Assembly: GCA_963850195.1 (NCBI GenBank)
Contig: CAWKKD010000006.1
Location: 434,001-498,000 of the forward strand
Reading direction: 5' to 3'
From: Actinoallomurus sp963850195
GTDB lineage: Bacteria; Actinomycetota; Actinomycetes; Streptosporangiales; Streptosporangiaceae
DNA length: 64,000 nt
The position numbers were made by a program, and so were the translations under genes. Below are positions 35,741 to 44,496 of the stretch, piece after piece (position 1 is the stretch's first letter; every line of letters begins with the position of its first letter). The notes under the pieces were generated by a model that saw only the letters and a list, made by a program, of their open reading frames with translations, made no database searches and was not told where the DNA came from.

Positions 35741-38167
35741 ATGTCCAGACGACGTATCGCGGCAACGGCCTCACTGGCCGTCGCGGCCGCGCTTCTGTCC
35801 GCCCCCGCCACGGCCGGCGCCGCACCCGCGCAGCCCAAGCCGACGAAGCAATCGGCGTTCACGCCGAGCGACTTCACCGCCAACCCCTCACCCGCCACGC
35901 GCAAGCAGGCGATCGCCGACGCGCGTACCGCGCTGTCGGCGCACAAGAGCGCCGCGCACGCGAAGTCGGGCGACGCCTTCGTCGCCCGCGACGTGGTGGT
36001 CGCCAAGAACGGCGCCACGGACGTGCGGTTCGACCGTACGTTCCGCGGCCTTCCCGTCTACGGTGGCGACCTCATCGTCCACCTCAAGCCGGGCGGCTCC
36101 TACAAGGCGCTGAACATCGCCACCCCGGCCGCGGCGGTCTCCACGACGCCGTCGATCGCCGCCGCGAGCGCCGCGCGCACCTCGCGCGGGCAGCTCAAGG
36201 GCACGATCTCCTCGGTCGGCACGCCGCACCTCGCGGTCTGGGCGACCGGACGCTCCTCCCAGCTCGTGTGGGAGACCGTCGTCCACGGCGTCCGCGCCGA
36301 CCGTACGCCGAGCGTGCTGCACGTCCTCGTGGACGCGCGCAAGGGCAAGGTCGTCACCCAGCGCGACGAGATCGAGACCCTGCTCTCCCCGGCGCAGCAG
36401 CGCGCCGCCGAGCAGGCCGGCGGGGTATCGCCCCTGACCGCCGGTACGGGCAACACGATCTACAGCGGTTCGGTGCCGCTCGACTTCACCCAGTCGGGCA
36501 GCACGTGGACGATGAAGGACCCCTCGCACGGCAACGGGTTCACCACGAACCTGAACCACGCCACGAGCGGTACCGGCACGACCTTCAGCAACACCACCGG
36601 GACGTTCGGCAACGGCACCAACAGCGACCCCGCGTCAGCCGGCGCGGACGCTCACTACGGCGCCGCGAAGACGTTCGACTACTACAAGAACGTGCTGGGC
36701 CGTAACGGCATCTTCGGCGACGGCGCCGGGGTTCCGTCCCGCACCCACTACAGCAACGCGTACGTCAACGCCTTCTGGGACGGCTCCCAGATGACGTACG
36801 GCGACGGTTCGGGCAACGCCCGTCCGCTCGTCGAGATCGACGTGGCCGGCCACGAGATGAGCCACGGCGTCAGCGGCGCGCTCACCGGCTGGGACGAGAC
36901 CGGCGAGACCGGTGGCATGAACGAGGGCACCAGCGACATCTTCGGCACGATGGTGGAGTTCTACGCCAACAACGCCAAGGACACGCCCGACTACACGATG
37001 GGCGAGCTGATCAACATCAACGGCGACAACACGCCGTTGCGCTACATGTACAACCCCTCGCTCGATGGCGCGTCGCCGAACTGCTACACCAGCAGCAACG
37101 GTTCGCTCGACCCGCACTACTCGCTCGGCCCGTTGACGCACTGGTTCTTCCTGCTGGCCGTCGGCAGCGGCGACCACGGGTACGGCAACAGCCCGACCTG
37201 CAACAGCTCGACGCTCACCGGCATCGGCAACGACAAGTCCGCCAAGATCTGGTACCGGGCGCTCGCGTCGTACGCCAGCAGCAGTGAGAACTACTCCCGC
37301 GCCCGTACGGACTCGCTGAAGGCCGCGGCCGACCTGTACGGCACGCACTGCACCGAGTACAACGCGGTCGACGCCGCCTGGGCGGCCGTCAGCGTCACCG
37401 GCGCCGACCCGGTCCCCGGTACCTGCCCCGGCCAGCCCGGCGCCCCGACGGTGACCAACCCCGGTAACCAGACGAGCACCGTCGGCACGGCGGCGAGCCT
37501 GCAGATCAATGCCACCGACCCGAACAACCAGGCGCTGACCTACAGCGCGACGGGCCTGCCCGCCGGACTGTCGATCAACGCCTCCTCCGGCCTGATCTCC
37601 GGTACGCCCTCCACCGCCGGCTCCTCGTCGGTGACGGTCACGGCGAAGAACACCTCCAACCTGACCGGGACGACGTCCTTCACCTGGACCGTCAACCCGG
37701 TCGGCGGCGGCTGCTCCTCGCCGGGCAACAAGGTGACCAACGGCGGGTTCGAGAGCGGGACCACCCCGTGGACGACGTCCTCGGGCGTCGTGTCGGCCAA
37801 CGGCGACGGTGAGACCGCCAACAGCGGCACCCACTACGCCTGGTTCGACGGCTACGGCACCACCCACACCGACACCGCCAGCCAGTCGATCACGATCCCG
37901 GCCGGCTGCCACGCCAGCCTCAGCCTGGCGCTGCACATCGACACCAGTGAGTCGGGCAGCACGGTCTACGACACCTTCACGGTAAAGATTGGAAGCACCA
38001 CTCTCGGCACCTACAGCAACGTCAACGCCGCCAGCGGCTACACGAACAAGACCTTCGACGTGTCGTCCTTCGCCGGCCAGACGGTGACGCTATCGTTCAC
38101 CGGCACCGAGGACCCGGCCCTGCAGACCAGCTTCGTCCTTGACGACGTCGCCGTGAACGCATCCTGA
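35741..38167 (+). CDS. Secreted M4 (thermolysin-family) metalloprotease
   Basis: The 808-residue preproprotein has a signal peptide (cleavage near residue 27, ATAGAAPA) and a propeptide with FTP/PepSY-like regions (about 35-215). The M4 catalytic domain has HEMSH (H371, H375, catalytic E372) and the third zinc ligand in GGMNEGTSD (E395). It is followed by an Ig-like putative-polysaccharide-binding repeat (TNPGNQTSTVG to SSVTVTAKN, about 575-655) and a C-terminal jelly-roll-like domain. The propeptide should be removed outside the cell. ATG at 35741 is favoured over GTG at 35717, which would add 8 residues before the signal. Confidence 0.9.
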   Translation: MSRRRIAATASLAVAAALLSAPATAGAAPAQPKPTKQSAFTPSDFTANPSPATRKQAIADARTALSAHKSAAHAKSGDAFVARDVVVAKNGATDVRFDRTFRGLPVYGGDLIVHLKPGGSYKALNIATPAAAVSTTPSIAAASAARTSRGQLKGTISSVGTPHLAVWATGRSSQLVWETVVHGVRADRTPSVLHVLVDARKGKVVTQRDEIETLLSPAQQRAAEQAGGVSPLTAGTGNTIYSGSVPLDFTQSGSTWTMKDPSHGNGFTTNLNHATSGTGTTFSNTTGTFGNGTNSDPASAGADAHYGAAKTFDYYKNVLGRNGIFGDGAGVPSRTHYSNAYVNAFWDGSQMTYGDGSGNARPLVEIDVAGHEMSHGVSGALTGWDETGETGGMNEGTSDIFGTMVEFYANNAKDTPDYTMGELININGDNTPLRYMYNPSLDGASPNCYTSSNGSLDPHYSLGPLTHWFFLLAVGSGDHGYGNSPTCNSSTLTGIGNDKSAKIWYRALASYASSSENYSRARTDSLKAAADLYGTHCTEYNAVDAAWAAVSVTGADPVPGTCPGQPGAPTVTNPGNQTSTVGTAASLQINATDPNNQALTYSATGLPAGLSINASSGLISGTPSTAGSSSVTVTAKNTSNLTGTTSFTWTVNPVGGGCSSPGNKVTNGGFESGTTPWTTSSGVVSANGDGETANSGTHYAWFDGYGTTHTDTASQSITIPAGCHASLSLALHIDTSESGSTVYDTFTVKIGSTTLGTYSNVNAASGYTNKTFDVSSFAGQTVTLSFTGTEDPALQTSFVLDDVAVNAS

Positions 38168-38180
38168 CCGTGGTCCATCT

Positions 38181-38208
38181 GGGCCCCGGGTGTCACCACC
38201 CGGGGCCC
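38181..38208 (+). terminator. Terminator hairpin after the M4 protease
   Basis: A perfect 12-bp GC stem (GGGCCCCGGGTG with complement) closes a 4-nt TCAC loop 13 nt after the stop. It lies 23 nt before the M1 peptidase start, so the second gene may be partly uncoupled. Confidence 0.75.
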
Positions 38209-38231
38209 TCATCACCATCGGGAGTCCCCGC

Positions 38232-39602
38232 ATGAAACGTACGATCGCCGTCCTCGCCCTCGCGGCGGCCGCGATGTCCCCGCTCGGCGCCGCGAGCGCC
38301 TCGCCCGGCCATCACGTCCCCGCGCGAAGGCCCGCCGCGACCGACGCGACGCGCACACCGGCGTCGCCGTCCTACACGGTGAACCTGAGCAGCGACTCCA
38401 GCGGGGTCACCTGGACCGGCCACGAGACGGCCGACTTCACCAACGCCTCGGCCGTACCTCTCACCGAGGTGTACCTGCGGCTGTGGGACAACTACCACGG
38501 AAGCTGCCCGTCCACCCCGATCACCGTCTCGAACGTCACCGGCGGTACGGCCGGCGCGCTCGAGGTGAACTGCACCGCTCTCAAGATCACGCTGCCGGCC
38601 GCGCTGAACCAGGGCCAGACCGGCTCGATCGGGTTCGACCTCAAGATCGTCGTGCCGAACGGCGCCGACCGGTTCGGCCACGACGGCGCCAACAACTTCA
38701 TCGGCAACGCGCTGCCGGTGCTGGGCATCCGGGACGCCTCGGGCTGGCACCTGGACCCGTACACGAACAACGGTGAGGCCTTCTACAGCCTCGCCGCCGA
38801 CTTCAAGGTCACCCTCGACCACCCGACCTCGCTGAAGGTTCCCGCGACCGGCACGTCCGTCGACACGCCCGGTTCGTCCGGCCGTACGGTGACGACGGCG
38901 ACCGCGGCCAAGGTGCGCGACTTCGCGTGGGCGGCCGGGCCGTTCGCCGAGATCTCCGCCACCTCGCCCGGCGGCGTGAAGGTCAACGTCTACTCGGTGA
39001 GCGGGATCTCCGCCGGCTCGGCGCAGTCGATGATGAACGTCGCGACCTCCGCGATCGACGCCCACGGCCAGCGCTTCGGTGCCTTCCCGTACGGCGAGGT
39101 CGACGCGGTCCTGGACAACAACTTCTGGTTCGGCGGCATGGAGTACCCGGGCTTCATCCTCGACCTGGTCAGCTCCGGAGCCCTCGCGCACGAGCTGGCG
39201 CACCAGTGGTGGTACGGCATCGTCGGCGACGACGAGTACAACAGCCCCTGGCTGGACGAGTCCTTCGCCGACTACTCCACCGACCTGTACCAGGGCAGCA
39301 CCGGCAGCGGCTGCTGGAACAGCGTCTCCTGGTCCTCCTCCGCGGAGAACATCACCAACTCGATGGCCTACTGGGACGCGCACTCCGGCCGCTACAGCAC
39401 GGTCGTCTACTCCTACGGGAAGTGCGCGCTGCACGACCTGCAGCGGACCATCGGTGACACCGCCATGGCGAACCTCCTGCGCACCTACGCGCAGTCGCAC
39501 TGGTACGGCGTCTCGACCACGGCCGAGTTCAAGGCCGCCGCACAGGCCGCGACCACGGTCGACCTGACGTCCTTCTGGACGACCCACCGCATCGTGGGCT
39601 GA
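38232..39602 (+). CDS. Secreted M1-family aminopeptidase
   Basis: The 456-residue product has a signal peptide (cleavage near GAASAS-P, residue 24), an N-terminal beta domain and the M1 catalytic domain. That domain has the exopeptidase-like WFGGMEYPGF strand, HELAHQWW (H320, E321, H324) and LDESFADY (E343 as third zinc ligand). GGGAG 7 nt before the ATG fixes the start. The protein is shorter than full M1 enzymes and lacks a large C-terminal domain. It probably trims peptides released by the M4 protease. Confidence 0.9.
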   Translation: MKRTIAVLALAAAAMSPLGAASASPGHHVPARRPAATDATRTPASPSYTVNLSSDSSGVTWTGHETADFTNASAVPLTEVYLRLWDNYHGSCPSTPITVSNVTGGTAGALEVNCTALKITLPAALNQGQTGSIGFDLKIVVPNGADRFGHDGANNFIGNALPVLGIRDASGWHLDPYTNNGEAFYSLAADFKVTLDHPTSLKVPATGTSVDTPGSSGRTVTTATAAKVRDFAWAAGPFAEISATSPGGVKVNVYSVSGISAGSAQSMMNVATSAIDAHGQRFGAFPYGEVDAVLDNNFWFGGMEYPGFILDLVSSGALAHELAHQWWYGIVGDDEYNSPWLDESFADYSTDLYQGSTGSGCWNSVSWSSSAENITNSMAYWDAHSGRYSTVVYSYGKCALHDLQRTIGDTAMANLLRTYAQSHWYGVSTTAEFKAAAQAATTVDLTSFWTTHRIVG

Positions 39603-39620
39603 CCTACCCTCCAACCCGCC

Positions 39621-39674
39621 AGGCAGACGGCCCCCGCGCTCCGACACCTTCGTCGGGCCGGGGGCCGTCCGCCT
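39621..39674 (+). terminator. Long terminator hairpin
   Basis: An 11-bp GACGGCCCCCG/CGGGGGCCGTC stem is extended outward by AGGC/GCCT across a mismatch. A nested CCGAC/GTCGG stem lies inside the loop, and TTT follows. It ends the protease region. Confidence 0.75.
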
Positions 39675-39759
39675 TTGTACAGCCGGGCCTGGTCGTGTTC
39701 ACTGGCGTCCGTGGGCAGCGGCGTCGGTGCCCACAACGACCGGATGGAGCGTGGTTGAG

Positions 39760-39990
39760 ATGGCCGGATCGACGACCGTTTTGGTACCGATCGTCGCTCT
39801 CCTCGTACTTCTCGCGGCCGACCGCTGGGTCTACGTGGACGCCCAGGTCCGCGCCGAACGCGGCTCGCCCGTCGTCTTCTCGAGCGGCGACTTCAGAGTC
39901 GACACCCCCCGCGCCTGGGCCCTCGGCTGCCTGCTCCTGTTCGTCTTCTTCCTCCCCCTGTACCTCACCAGCAGGAAGCACCGAGCCTGA
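39760..39990 (+). CDS. Small membrane protein of unknown function
   Basis: From ATG at 39760 the product has 76 residues with two hydrophobic helices (TTVLVPIVALLVLLAA and ALGCLLLFVFFLPLYL) around a polar loop (YVDAQVRAERGSPV). A GTG at 39727 would add 11 residues but has no ribosome site, whereas GGATGGAG precedes the ATG. I do not recognise a family. It may sense or scaffold at the membrane. Confidence 0.6.
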   Translation: MAGSTTVLVPIVALLVLLAADRWVYVDAQVRAERGSPVVFSSGDFRVDTPRAWALGCLLLFVFFLPLYLTSRKHRA

Positions 39991-40002
39991 AGCCGCTCGC
40001 GG

Positions 40003-40713
40003 TCACGACCGGAACGTGGTGATTGGGGTGTCGGCCGTGGTCCAGTACCAGTTCGTCGGCTGGTTCTCTTTCTTCAGCCGCGACCGTTCCTTACGGAAGA
40101 GCGCGAGTGCGTCGGTGACGGTCTCCGGCAGGTCGGCCAGGTCGTCCGGTACGGGGATCGTCAGTACGAGGTTCTGCTTCTCGTGGACGAGGACCAGGTC
40201 ACCGGCCGGGTCGAACTCTCGCAGCTGGAAATGCGCGAGCGGCTTGTACTCGCGGTCAGCCGTGGACAGCCACGCCGTTCGTGTGCCGGTGTCGTCGAAG
40301 GCGTACAGGCCGAAGGTGTTGAGGTGGAAGACGCGGCGCCGGGCCTGGTCCACGACGACGTCGTACCGTACGCCGCGGGCGGCCGCGTCGCGGTAGGTGT
40401 GCAGGTCCAGATGGCCGAGGAGCTTCCCGTCGGCGTCGACCAGGGCGAACATGAACTCGCTGCCGCGCTTGTAGGCGACTTTCTTCCAGCCGACCGTCAC
40501 TACGACGAAGGTCGAGTCGTCGATCGCTACGGCGTCGTACAGCCACGCGGGGCGCGGCCCGCCCGGTCCTGGACGCTCCGCCCTGATCTGCTCGTCCAGT
40601 TCGGTGCGGGGTTCGCCCTCACCCAACGCGCCGGCCGGTGGACAGTACGCGGGCGAACGAGTGCTCCCCCTCGGCGTCCGCAAGAGTGCGGTCACCGCGG
40701 TCAGTGCGGGCAA
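40003..40713 (-). CDS. Hypothetical protein with damaged or unresolved 5' end
   Basis: The minimal open frame (TTG at 40713) gives 236 residues of unknown family, with segments VVVTVGWKKVAYKRGSEFMF and VDQARRRVFHLNTFGLYAFD. Coding-like sequence in the same frame continues upstream to an in-frame TGA at 40995-40993 (for example VFLEWARACAGETYPS), but those 93 codons contain no ATG, GTG or TTG. Around 40.62-40.70 kb another frame looks more protein-like (LADAEGEHSFARVLSTG), which suggests two compensating indels. The gene may be decaying or mis-sequenced. Beta-propeller-like WD-type strands are possible but not certain. Confidence 0.45.
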   Translation of the reverse strand: MPALTAVTALLRTPRGSTRSPAYCPPAGALGEGEPRTELDEQIRAERPGPGGPRPAWLYDAVAIDDSTFVVVTVGWKKVAYKRGSEFMFALVDADGKLLGHLDLHTYRDAAARGVRYDVVVDQARRRVFHLNTFGLYAFDDTGTRTAWLSTADREYKPLAHFQLREFDPAGDLVLVHEKQNLVLTIPVPDDLADLPETVTDALALFRKERSRLKKENQPTNWYWTTADTPITTFRS

Positions 40714-40992
40714 CGCCGTTCCGACCGACTCCGGCGAGACCGCGACGACGTTCTCGCCGAGCAGGCACAGCGCGCGGCCGGACGGGGTCAGCCGGGTACG
40801 GAACGCCCAGCGCGGTTCTCCGCCCGGGGCCGTGGCCTCCTCGACCGAGAGGAGCGCCGCGTCGAAGAGGTACGCCCGGTTGTCCTTCGTGGCGAACAGA
40901 ACCCGCCCGTCCGGGAGGACGCTCAGTGAGACCGAGGGGTAGGTCTCGCCCGCGCAGGCGCGCGCCCACTCCAGGAAGACCTGGTTCCCCGG

Positions 40993-41409
40993 TCAGCCCT
41001 GGTAGTACTCGGCGTACCAGCGCGACCGTTCCCGTACCGAGAAGCCCGTGAAGTCGCCGGTCGCCTCGCAGGCGAGCAGGTAGTCCAGCGCCGCCGGGGC
41101 CTCCCCGAAGCCGTCGTCCGCCAGGTACGCCTTGGTCTCCCGCAGGCCGGCGCCGCACAGCAGCTGGACGTCGATCGAGCAGTGAGCGTCCCAGCTCGCC
41201 GACTTGGCCTGCCAGATCCTCGGTACGTCGCCCAGGTCGCCGACGTTGAACAGCTGCACGCAGCAGAGCTTCATCAGCTCGGTGTCGCCGTCGCCCTGAC
41301 GCGTGCCTTCCAGTACGGCACGGGTCTCCAGCAGCCCGCGAATCTCCTCGAGGTCGGCCGCGGACGGCCGTAGACCGTAACGACGGAGGCTCTCGTCCTC
41401 GTTCACCAC
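40993..41409 (-). CDS. Conserved hypothetical protein
   Basis: The 138-residue product (GTG start) opens MVNEDESLRRYGLRPSAADL and has ELMKLCCVQLFNVGDLGDVP, SIDVQLLCGAGL and a Trp/Tyr-rich end (SRWYAEYYQG). I recall similar stand-alone proteins in streptomycetes, of unknown function, usually near DUF or SMI1-like genes. It starts 2 nt after the DUF3068 gene and is followed in the same frame by the damaged gene, separated only by a TGA. Confidence 0.65.
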   Translation of the reverse strand: MVNEDESLRRYGLRPSAADLEEIRGLLETRAVLEGTRQGDGDTELMKLCCVQLFNVGDLGDVPRIWQAKSASWDAHCSIDVQLLCGAGLRETKAYLADDGFGEAPAALDYLLACEATGDFTGFSVRERSRWYAEYYQG

Positions 41410-41411
41410 GC

Positions 41412-42389
41412 TCAGGAGGGCTGCTCCGGCTCTGCGGTGGTACGGGCGCGGCGGACGGTGAGGCCGAGGCCGACCGCCAGGAGCACGAGCCCGGCGAAGA
41501 CGCCGCCGAACGGCACGTACGTGCGGGCCGCCGCGATCTTGAGGGCCTCGTGGCTCGATCGGTCGGCGAGGTCCTTCTGGCTGGCGGGGGTCATCTTCAG
41601 GTCCAGGTCGCCGACGACGAGGCGGTCCTTGCCGTCGCCGGTGCGCAGCATCGTCTTGACCTTCTGCTCCTGGCCGACCGGCGCGCCGGTGCGCGGGTCC
41701 ACCAGCACCGTGACCGTCGCCTGGTAGACGCGGTTCACCGCGACGCTGCCGCTCTTACGGTCATAGCCCGGGACGCCGTCCGGCTTCTTCAGGCCGAGCA
41801 GTGACGGGGGTGCGCCACCCTTGACGGACTCGACCACGGTCGGCGGGATCTGCTGCACGAACCGGTACGCCGCGATGCCGTGCGTCCGCTGCTCGCCCTG
41901 GAAGACCATGGGCCAGGTCCGCTTCGTGGTGACGTCGAAGTACGGGTAGGTCTTCTTCTTCACGCCGATCGGCCAGAACAGCCCGATCCCCGACTGGCGT
42001 ACGCCGGTGTCGTCGTCGACCGAGGCGCCGCGGGAGTTGCTCAACTCGGCGCTGCGCCGGTCGAAGGCCGCGCGCTGTGCCTGCACCTCGATTCTGGCCT
42101 TGGCGGCCGGGTCCTCGATCGAGGTGAACGAGTCCCAGACCGCGACCTTCCCGTCGCTCGCGCGTACGTCGCCGCGCGTGGTGTTGACGGCGCGTACGGT
42201 CGCGCCGTGACGGATCTTGACCTTGGCCTGGTCGAGGTACGTGGCGCCGTCGGCCTGCAGAGTCGTCTGCTGGTAGACGTTCAGCGGAGCCGCGATGAGG
42301 CGGCTCGCCACGTAGAAACGGACCAACGGCGCGAGCGCGAGGGAGAACGCTCCGATCGCCACGAGTATCAGGCCGACGTTGCGCCGCAC
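41412..42389 (-). CDS. DUF3068 (PorA-family) membrane protein
   Basis: From GTG at 42389, which follows GGAGGTAACG, the product has 325 residues. It has an N-terminal membrane anchor (VGLILVAIGAFSLALAPLV), a large extracytoplasmic beta-rich domain (RTWPMVFQGEQRTHGIAAYRF, VYQATVTVLVDPRTGAPVGQ) and a C-terminal helix (FAGLVLLAVGLGLTV). This is the DUF3068 architecture found in actinobacteria. The role is unknown. The divergent region with the methyltransferase gene carries an inverted repeat. Confidence 0.8.
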   Translation of the reverse strand: MRRNVGLILVAIGAFSLALAPLVRFYVASRLIAAPLNVYQQTTLQADGATYLDQAKVKIRHGATVRAVNTTRGDVRASDGKVAVWDSFTSIEDPAAKARIEVQAQRAAFDRRSAELSNSRGASVDDDTGVRQSGIGLFWPIGVKKKTYPYFDVTTKRTWPMVFQGEQRTHGIAAYRFVQQIPPTVVESVKGGAPPSLLGLKKPDGVPGYDRKSGSVAVNRVYQATVTVLVDPRTGAPVGQEQKVKTMLRTGDGKDRLVVGDLDLKMTPASQKDLADRSSHEALKIAAARTYVPFGGVFAGLVLLAVGLGLTVRRARTTAEPEQPS

Positions 42390-42452
42390 CGTTACCTCCA
42401 GCGTGAGACAGACCCAGATTCTAGGGAAATGCGGCATTTGTGCACTGTTGGG

Positions 42453-42473
42453 ATGATCACTTGTAATGATCAT
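42453..42473. promoter_or_regulatory. Inverted repeat between DUF3068 and methyltransferase genes
   Basis: Arms ATGATCA and TGATCAT (7 bp each, perfect) flank 7 nt in the 128-nt divergent region. It may regulate both genes, though the binding factor is unknown. Confidence 0.4.
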
Positions 42474-42517
42474 GTTACCTGCGAGTACCCTTCAGGCTCC
42501 ATTTCCGGAGGTACATC

Positions 42518-43225
42518 GTGACGCACCGTGCGACGACCGCGCGCTCGGTCCGGCTGTTGCGCGCGTTCCGTGACGAGCCCGCCGACCCGGAGCGCTTCTA
42601 CGGGCTGCTCGCCCGCGACACCGTCGCATACCTCCGCCGCCACACCGAACTGCGCGGGTCGCTCGTCGCCGACGTCGGCAGCGGACCCGGGTACCTCACC
42701 CGCGCCCTGCGTGAGGCCGGCGCGCGCTGCGTCGGCGTCGAGCACGACGCGGACGAGGCGGCCGGAGGGGTGCTGGGCAGCGCGCTCGCGCTGCCGCTCG
42801 CGACCGGTTCGGTCGACGTCTGCCTCTCCTCCAACGTGCTCGAACACGTCGCCGACCCGTGGCGGATGTGCGAGGAGATGGTGCGCGTCACGCGGGACGG
42901 CGGCCTGGTCTACCTCTCCTTCACCAACTGGCTGTCGCCGTGGGGCGGGCACGAGACCTCGCCCTGGCACTACCTCGGCGGCGACCGAGCCGCGCGCCGG
43001 TACGCGCGGCGCCACGGCGGCCCGCCCAAGAACCTCTTCGGGCACGGCCTGCACCCGGTCTCGGTCGGCGCGGCGCTGGCCTGGGCGCGCGGACGCCACG
43101 ACCTCACCGTCGTACGCGCGGCGCCGCGCTACCACCCGTGGTGGGCCGTGCCGATCGTCCGCGTGCCCGGGCTGCGGGAGTTCCTGACCTGGAACCTCGT
43201 GCTGGTCCTGCGGGTGGCCCGTTGA
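42518..43225 (+). CDS. Class I SAM-dependent methyltransferase (copy 1)
   Basis: The 235-residue protein has VADVGSGPGYLTRAL (SAM loop), VGVEHDADE, SSNVLEHVADP and EMVRVTRDGGLVYLS, followed by SPWGGHETSPWHYLGG. It is clearly paralogous to the 258-residue methyltransferase at 62845-63621, sharing the WGGHETSPWH and PPKN segments. GGAGG 7 nt before the GTG supports the start. Its stop overlaps the acyltransferase start. Position beside an AftD-like gene suggests methylation of an envelope glycan or its lipid carrier. Confidence 0.87.
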   Translation: MTHRATTARSVRLLRAFRDEPADPERFYGLLARDTVAYLRRHTELRGSLVADVGSGPGYLTRALREAGARCVGVEHDADEAAGGVLGSALALPLATGSVDVCLSSNVLEHVADPWRMCEEMVRVTRDGGLVYLSFTNWLSPWGGHETSPWHYLGGDRAARRYARRHGGPPKNLFGHGLHPVSVGAALAWARGRHDLTVVRAAPRYHPWWAVPIVRVPGLREFLTWNLVLVLRVAR

Positions 43226-44496
43226 CCAGGACCCGCGAGCCGCCCCCGGTCTCGGGACACCAGGACGCGCTGGACGGCGTGCGCGCGGTCGCGGCCTTCG
43301 CGGTCCTGCTCTTCCACGTGGCCGCCGACACCGGGCACACGTTCCGCGCGGACGCGGCCGGGCGGCTGCTCACCGGCGGCGCGATCGGCGTCCCGGTCTT
43401 CTTCACGCTGTCCGGACTGCTGCTGTACCGCCCGTGGGCGGCCCGCGCGCTGGACGACGACCAAGCCTCGCCGCGCACCGGCGCGTACCTGCGCCGACGC
43501 GCGCTGCGGATCCTCCCGGCGTACTGGGCGGTCACCGCGTACGTGATGGCCGTGGTCCTGACGTCGCATCTCGGCGACCCGTGGACCTGGCTGAAACTGC
43601 TGACCCTCACCTACACCTACGACCCGCACCCCTGGTGGGGAACGGTCCTCGGCCCGCCGGGACTCGGGCAGATGTGGAGCCTGTCCGTCGAGGTCGCCTG
43701 GTACGCCCTCCTCCCGCTCACCGCGGCGCTCCTCGGCCGGTACGCGCGACGCGGCGGCCCGGACGTCGACGTGCGGGCCCGGCGGTTGCTGACCGGCATC
43801 GCGATGTACGGGGCGTCGTCGTTCGCGTTCACCGTCGTCATGTTCGTCCCGCGGTACGCGCCGCAGCTCGGCGTGTGGGCCCCGCGTTACTTCGCCTGGT
43901 TCGCGATCGGGATGGCCCTGTCGGTCGTGTCGGTCTGGGCGCGCGTCTCGGCGGTGCCGCGCCGCTTCTGCCGTACGCTGGTCGGCTCCTGGGGCACCTG
44001 CTGGGCCATCGCCGCGGTGCTGTACGGGATGGCGGCGTCGCCTCTCACCGGGCCGTCCGACCTGGTCAGCCCGGACGGCCCGTGGACGTCAGAGCTGCGG
44101 ATCCTGCTGTACGGGCTGGTCGCCGCCTTCTTCGTCGCCCCCGTCGCGCTCGGCGGCGCCGTCCCGGTCCTCGGCGGCCGCGTCATGCGGTTCCTCGGGC
44201 GCGTCTCGTACGGAGTGTTCCTCTGGCAGGTCGCGGTCTCGGTCGGCTGGTACGACCTGACCGGCCACGTCGCCTTCACCGGCAGCCTCCTCGCGGAGTT
44301 CCCGGTGATCGCCCTGCTGACCCTCGCCGTCGCCACCGTCTCGTACCACGTCCTGGAACGGCCGCTGCTGCGGCTCCGGCGATCCCCCGAACAGCGCGAC
44401 CACCAGGCGGGCGAGGACGACCATGCAGAGCAGCCGCGGGAGCGTCTCGACGGCGAAGAACCGTCCAGAGTCCAGGTGCGTGCCGACCGCGAGTGA
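43222..44496 (+). CDS. Membrane acyltransferase (OafA/YrhL family)
   Basis: TTG at 43222 overlaps the methyltransferase stop as TTGA, giving 424 residues. About 10 transmembrane helices and the acyltransferase-3 signature are visible: DGVRAVAAFAVLLFHVA (His), FFTLSGLLLYRPW, RRRALRILPAYW and WSLSVEVAWYALLP. It would transfer acetyl or succinyl groups to cell-wall sugars. The family region ends near 44390 at VLERPLLRLRR, but the frame runs on for about 35 polar residues through the convergent AftD-like gene, because no nearer stop exists. Confidence 0.87.
   Translation: MTRTREPPPVSGHQDALDGVRAVAAFAVLLFHVAADTGHTFRADAAGRLLTGGAIGVPVFFTLSGLLLYRPWAARALDDDQASPRTGAYLRRRALRILPAYWAVTAYVMAVVLTSHLGDPWTWLKLLTLTYTYDPHPWWGTVLGPPGLGQMWSLSVEVAWYALLPLTAALLGRYARRGGPDVDVRARRLLTGIAMYGASSFAFTVVMFVPRYAPQLGVWAPRYFAWFAIGMALSVVSVWARVSAVPRRFCRTLVGSWGTCWAIAAVLYGMAASPLTGPSDLVSPDGPWTSELRILLYGLVAAFFVAPVALGGAVPVLGGRVMRFLGRVSYGVFLWQVAVSVGWYDLTGHVAFTGSLLAEFPVIALLTLAVATVSYHVLERPLLRLRRSPEQRDHQAGEDDHAEQPRERLDGEEPSRVQVRADRE

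Noticed and set aside
40619..41158. Alternative 179-codon frame on the minus strand over the damaged gene
   Set aside because: Most of it is Arg/Gly-rich shadow sequence; only a short inner part looks protein-like, which is better explained by indels.
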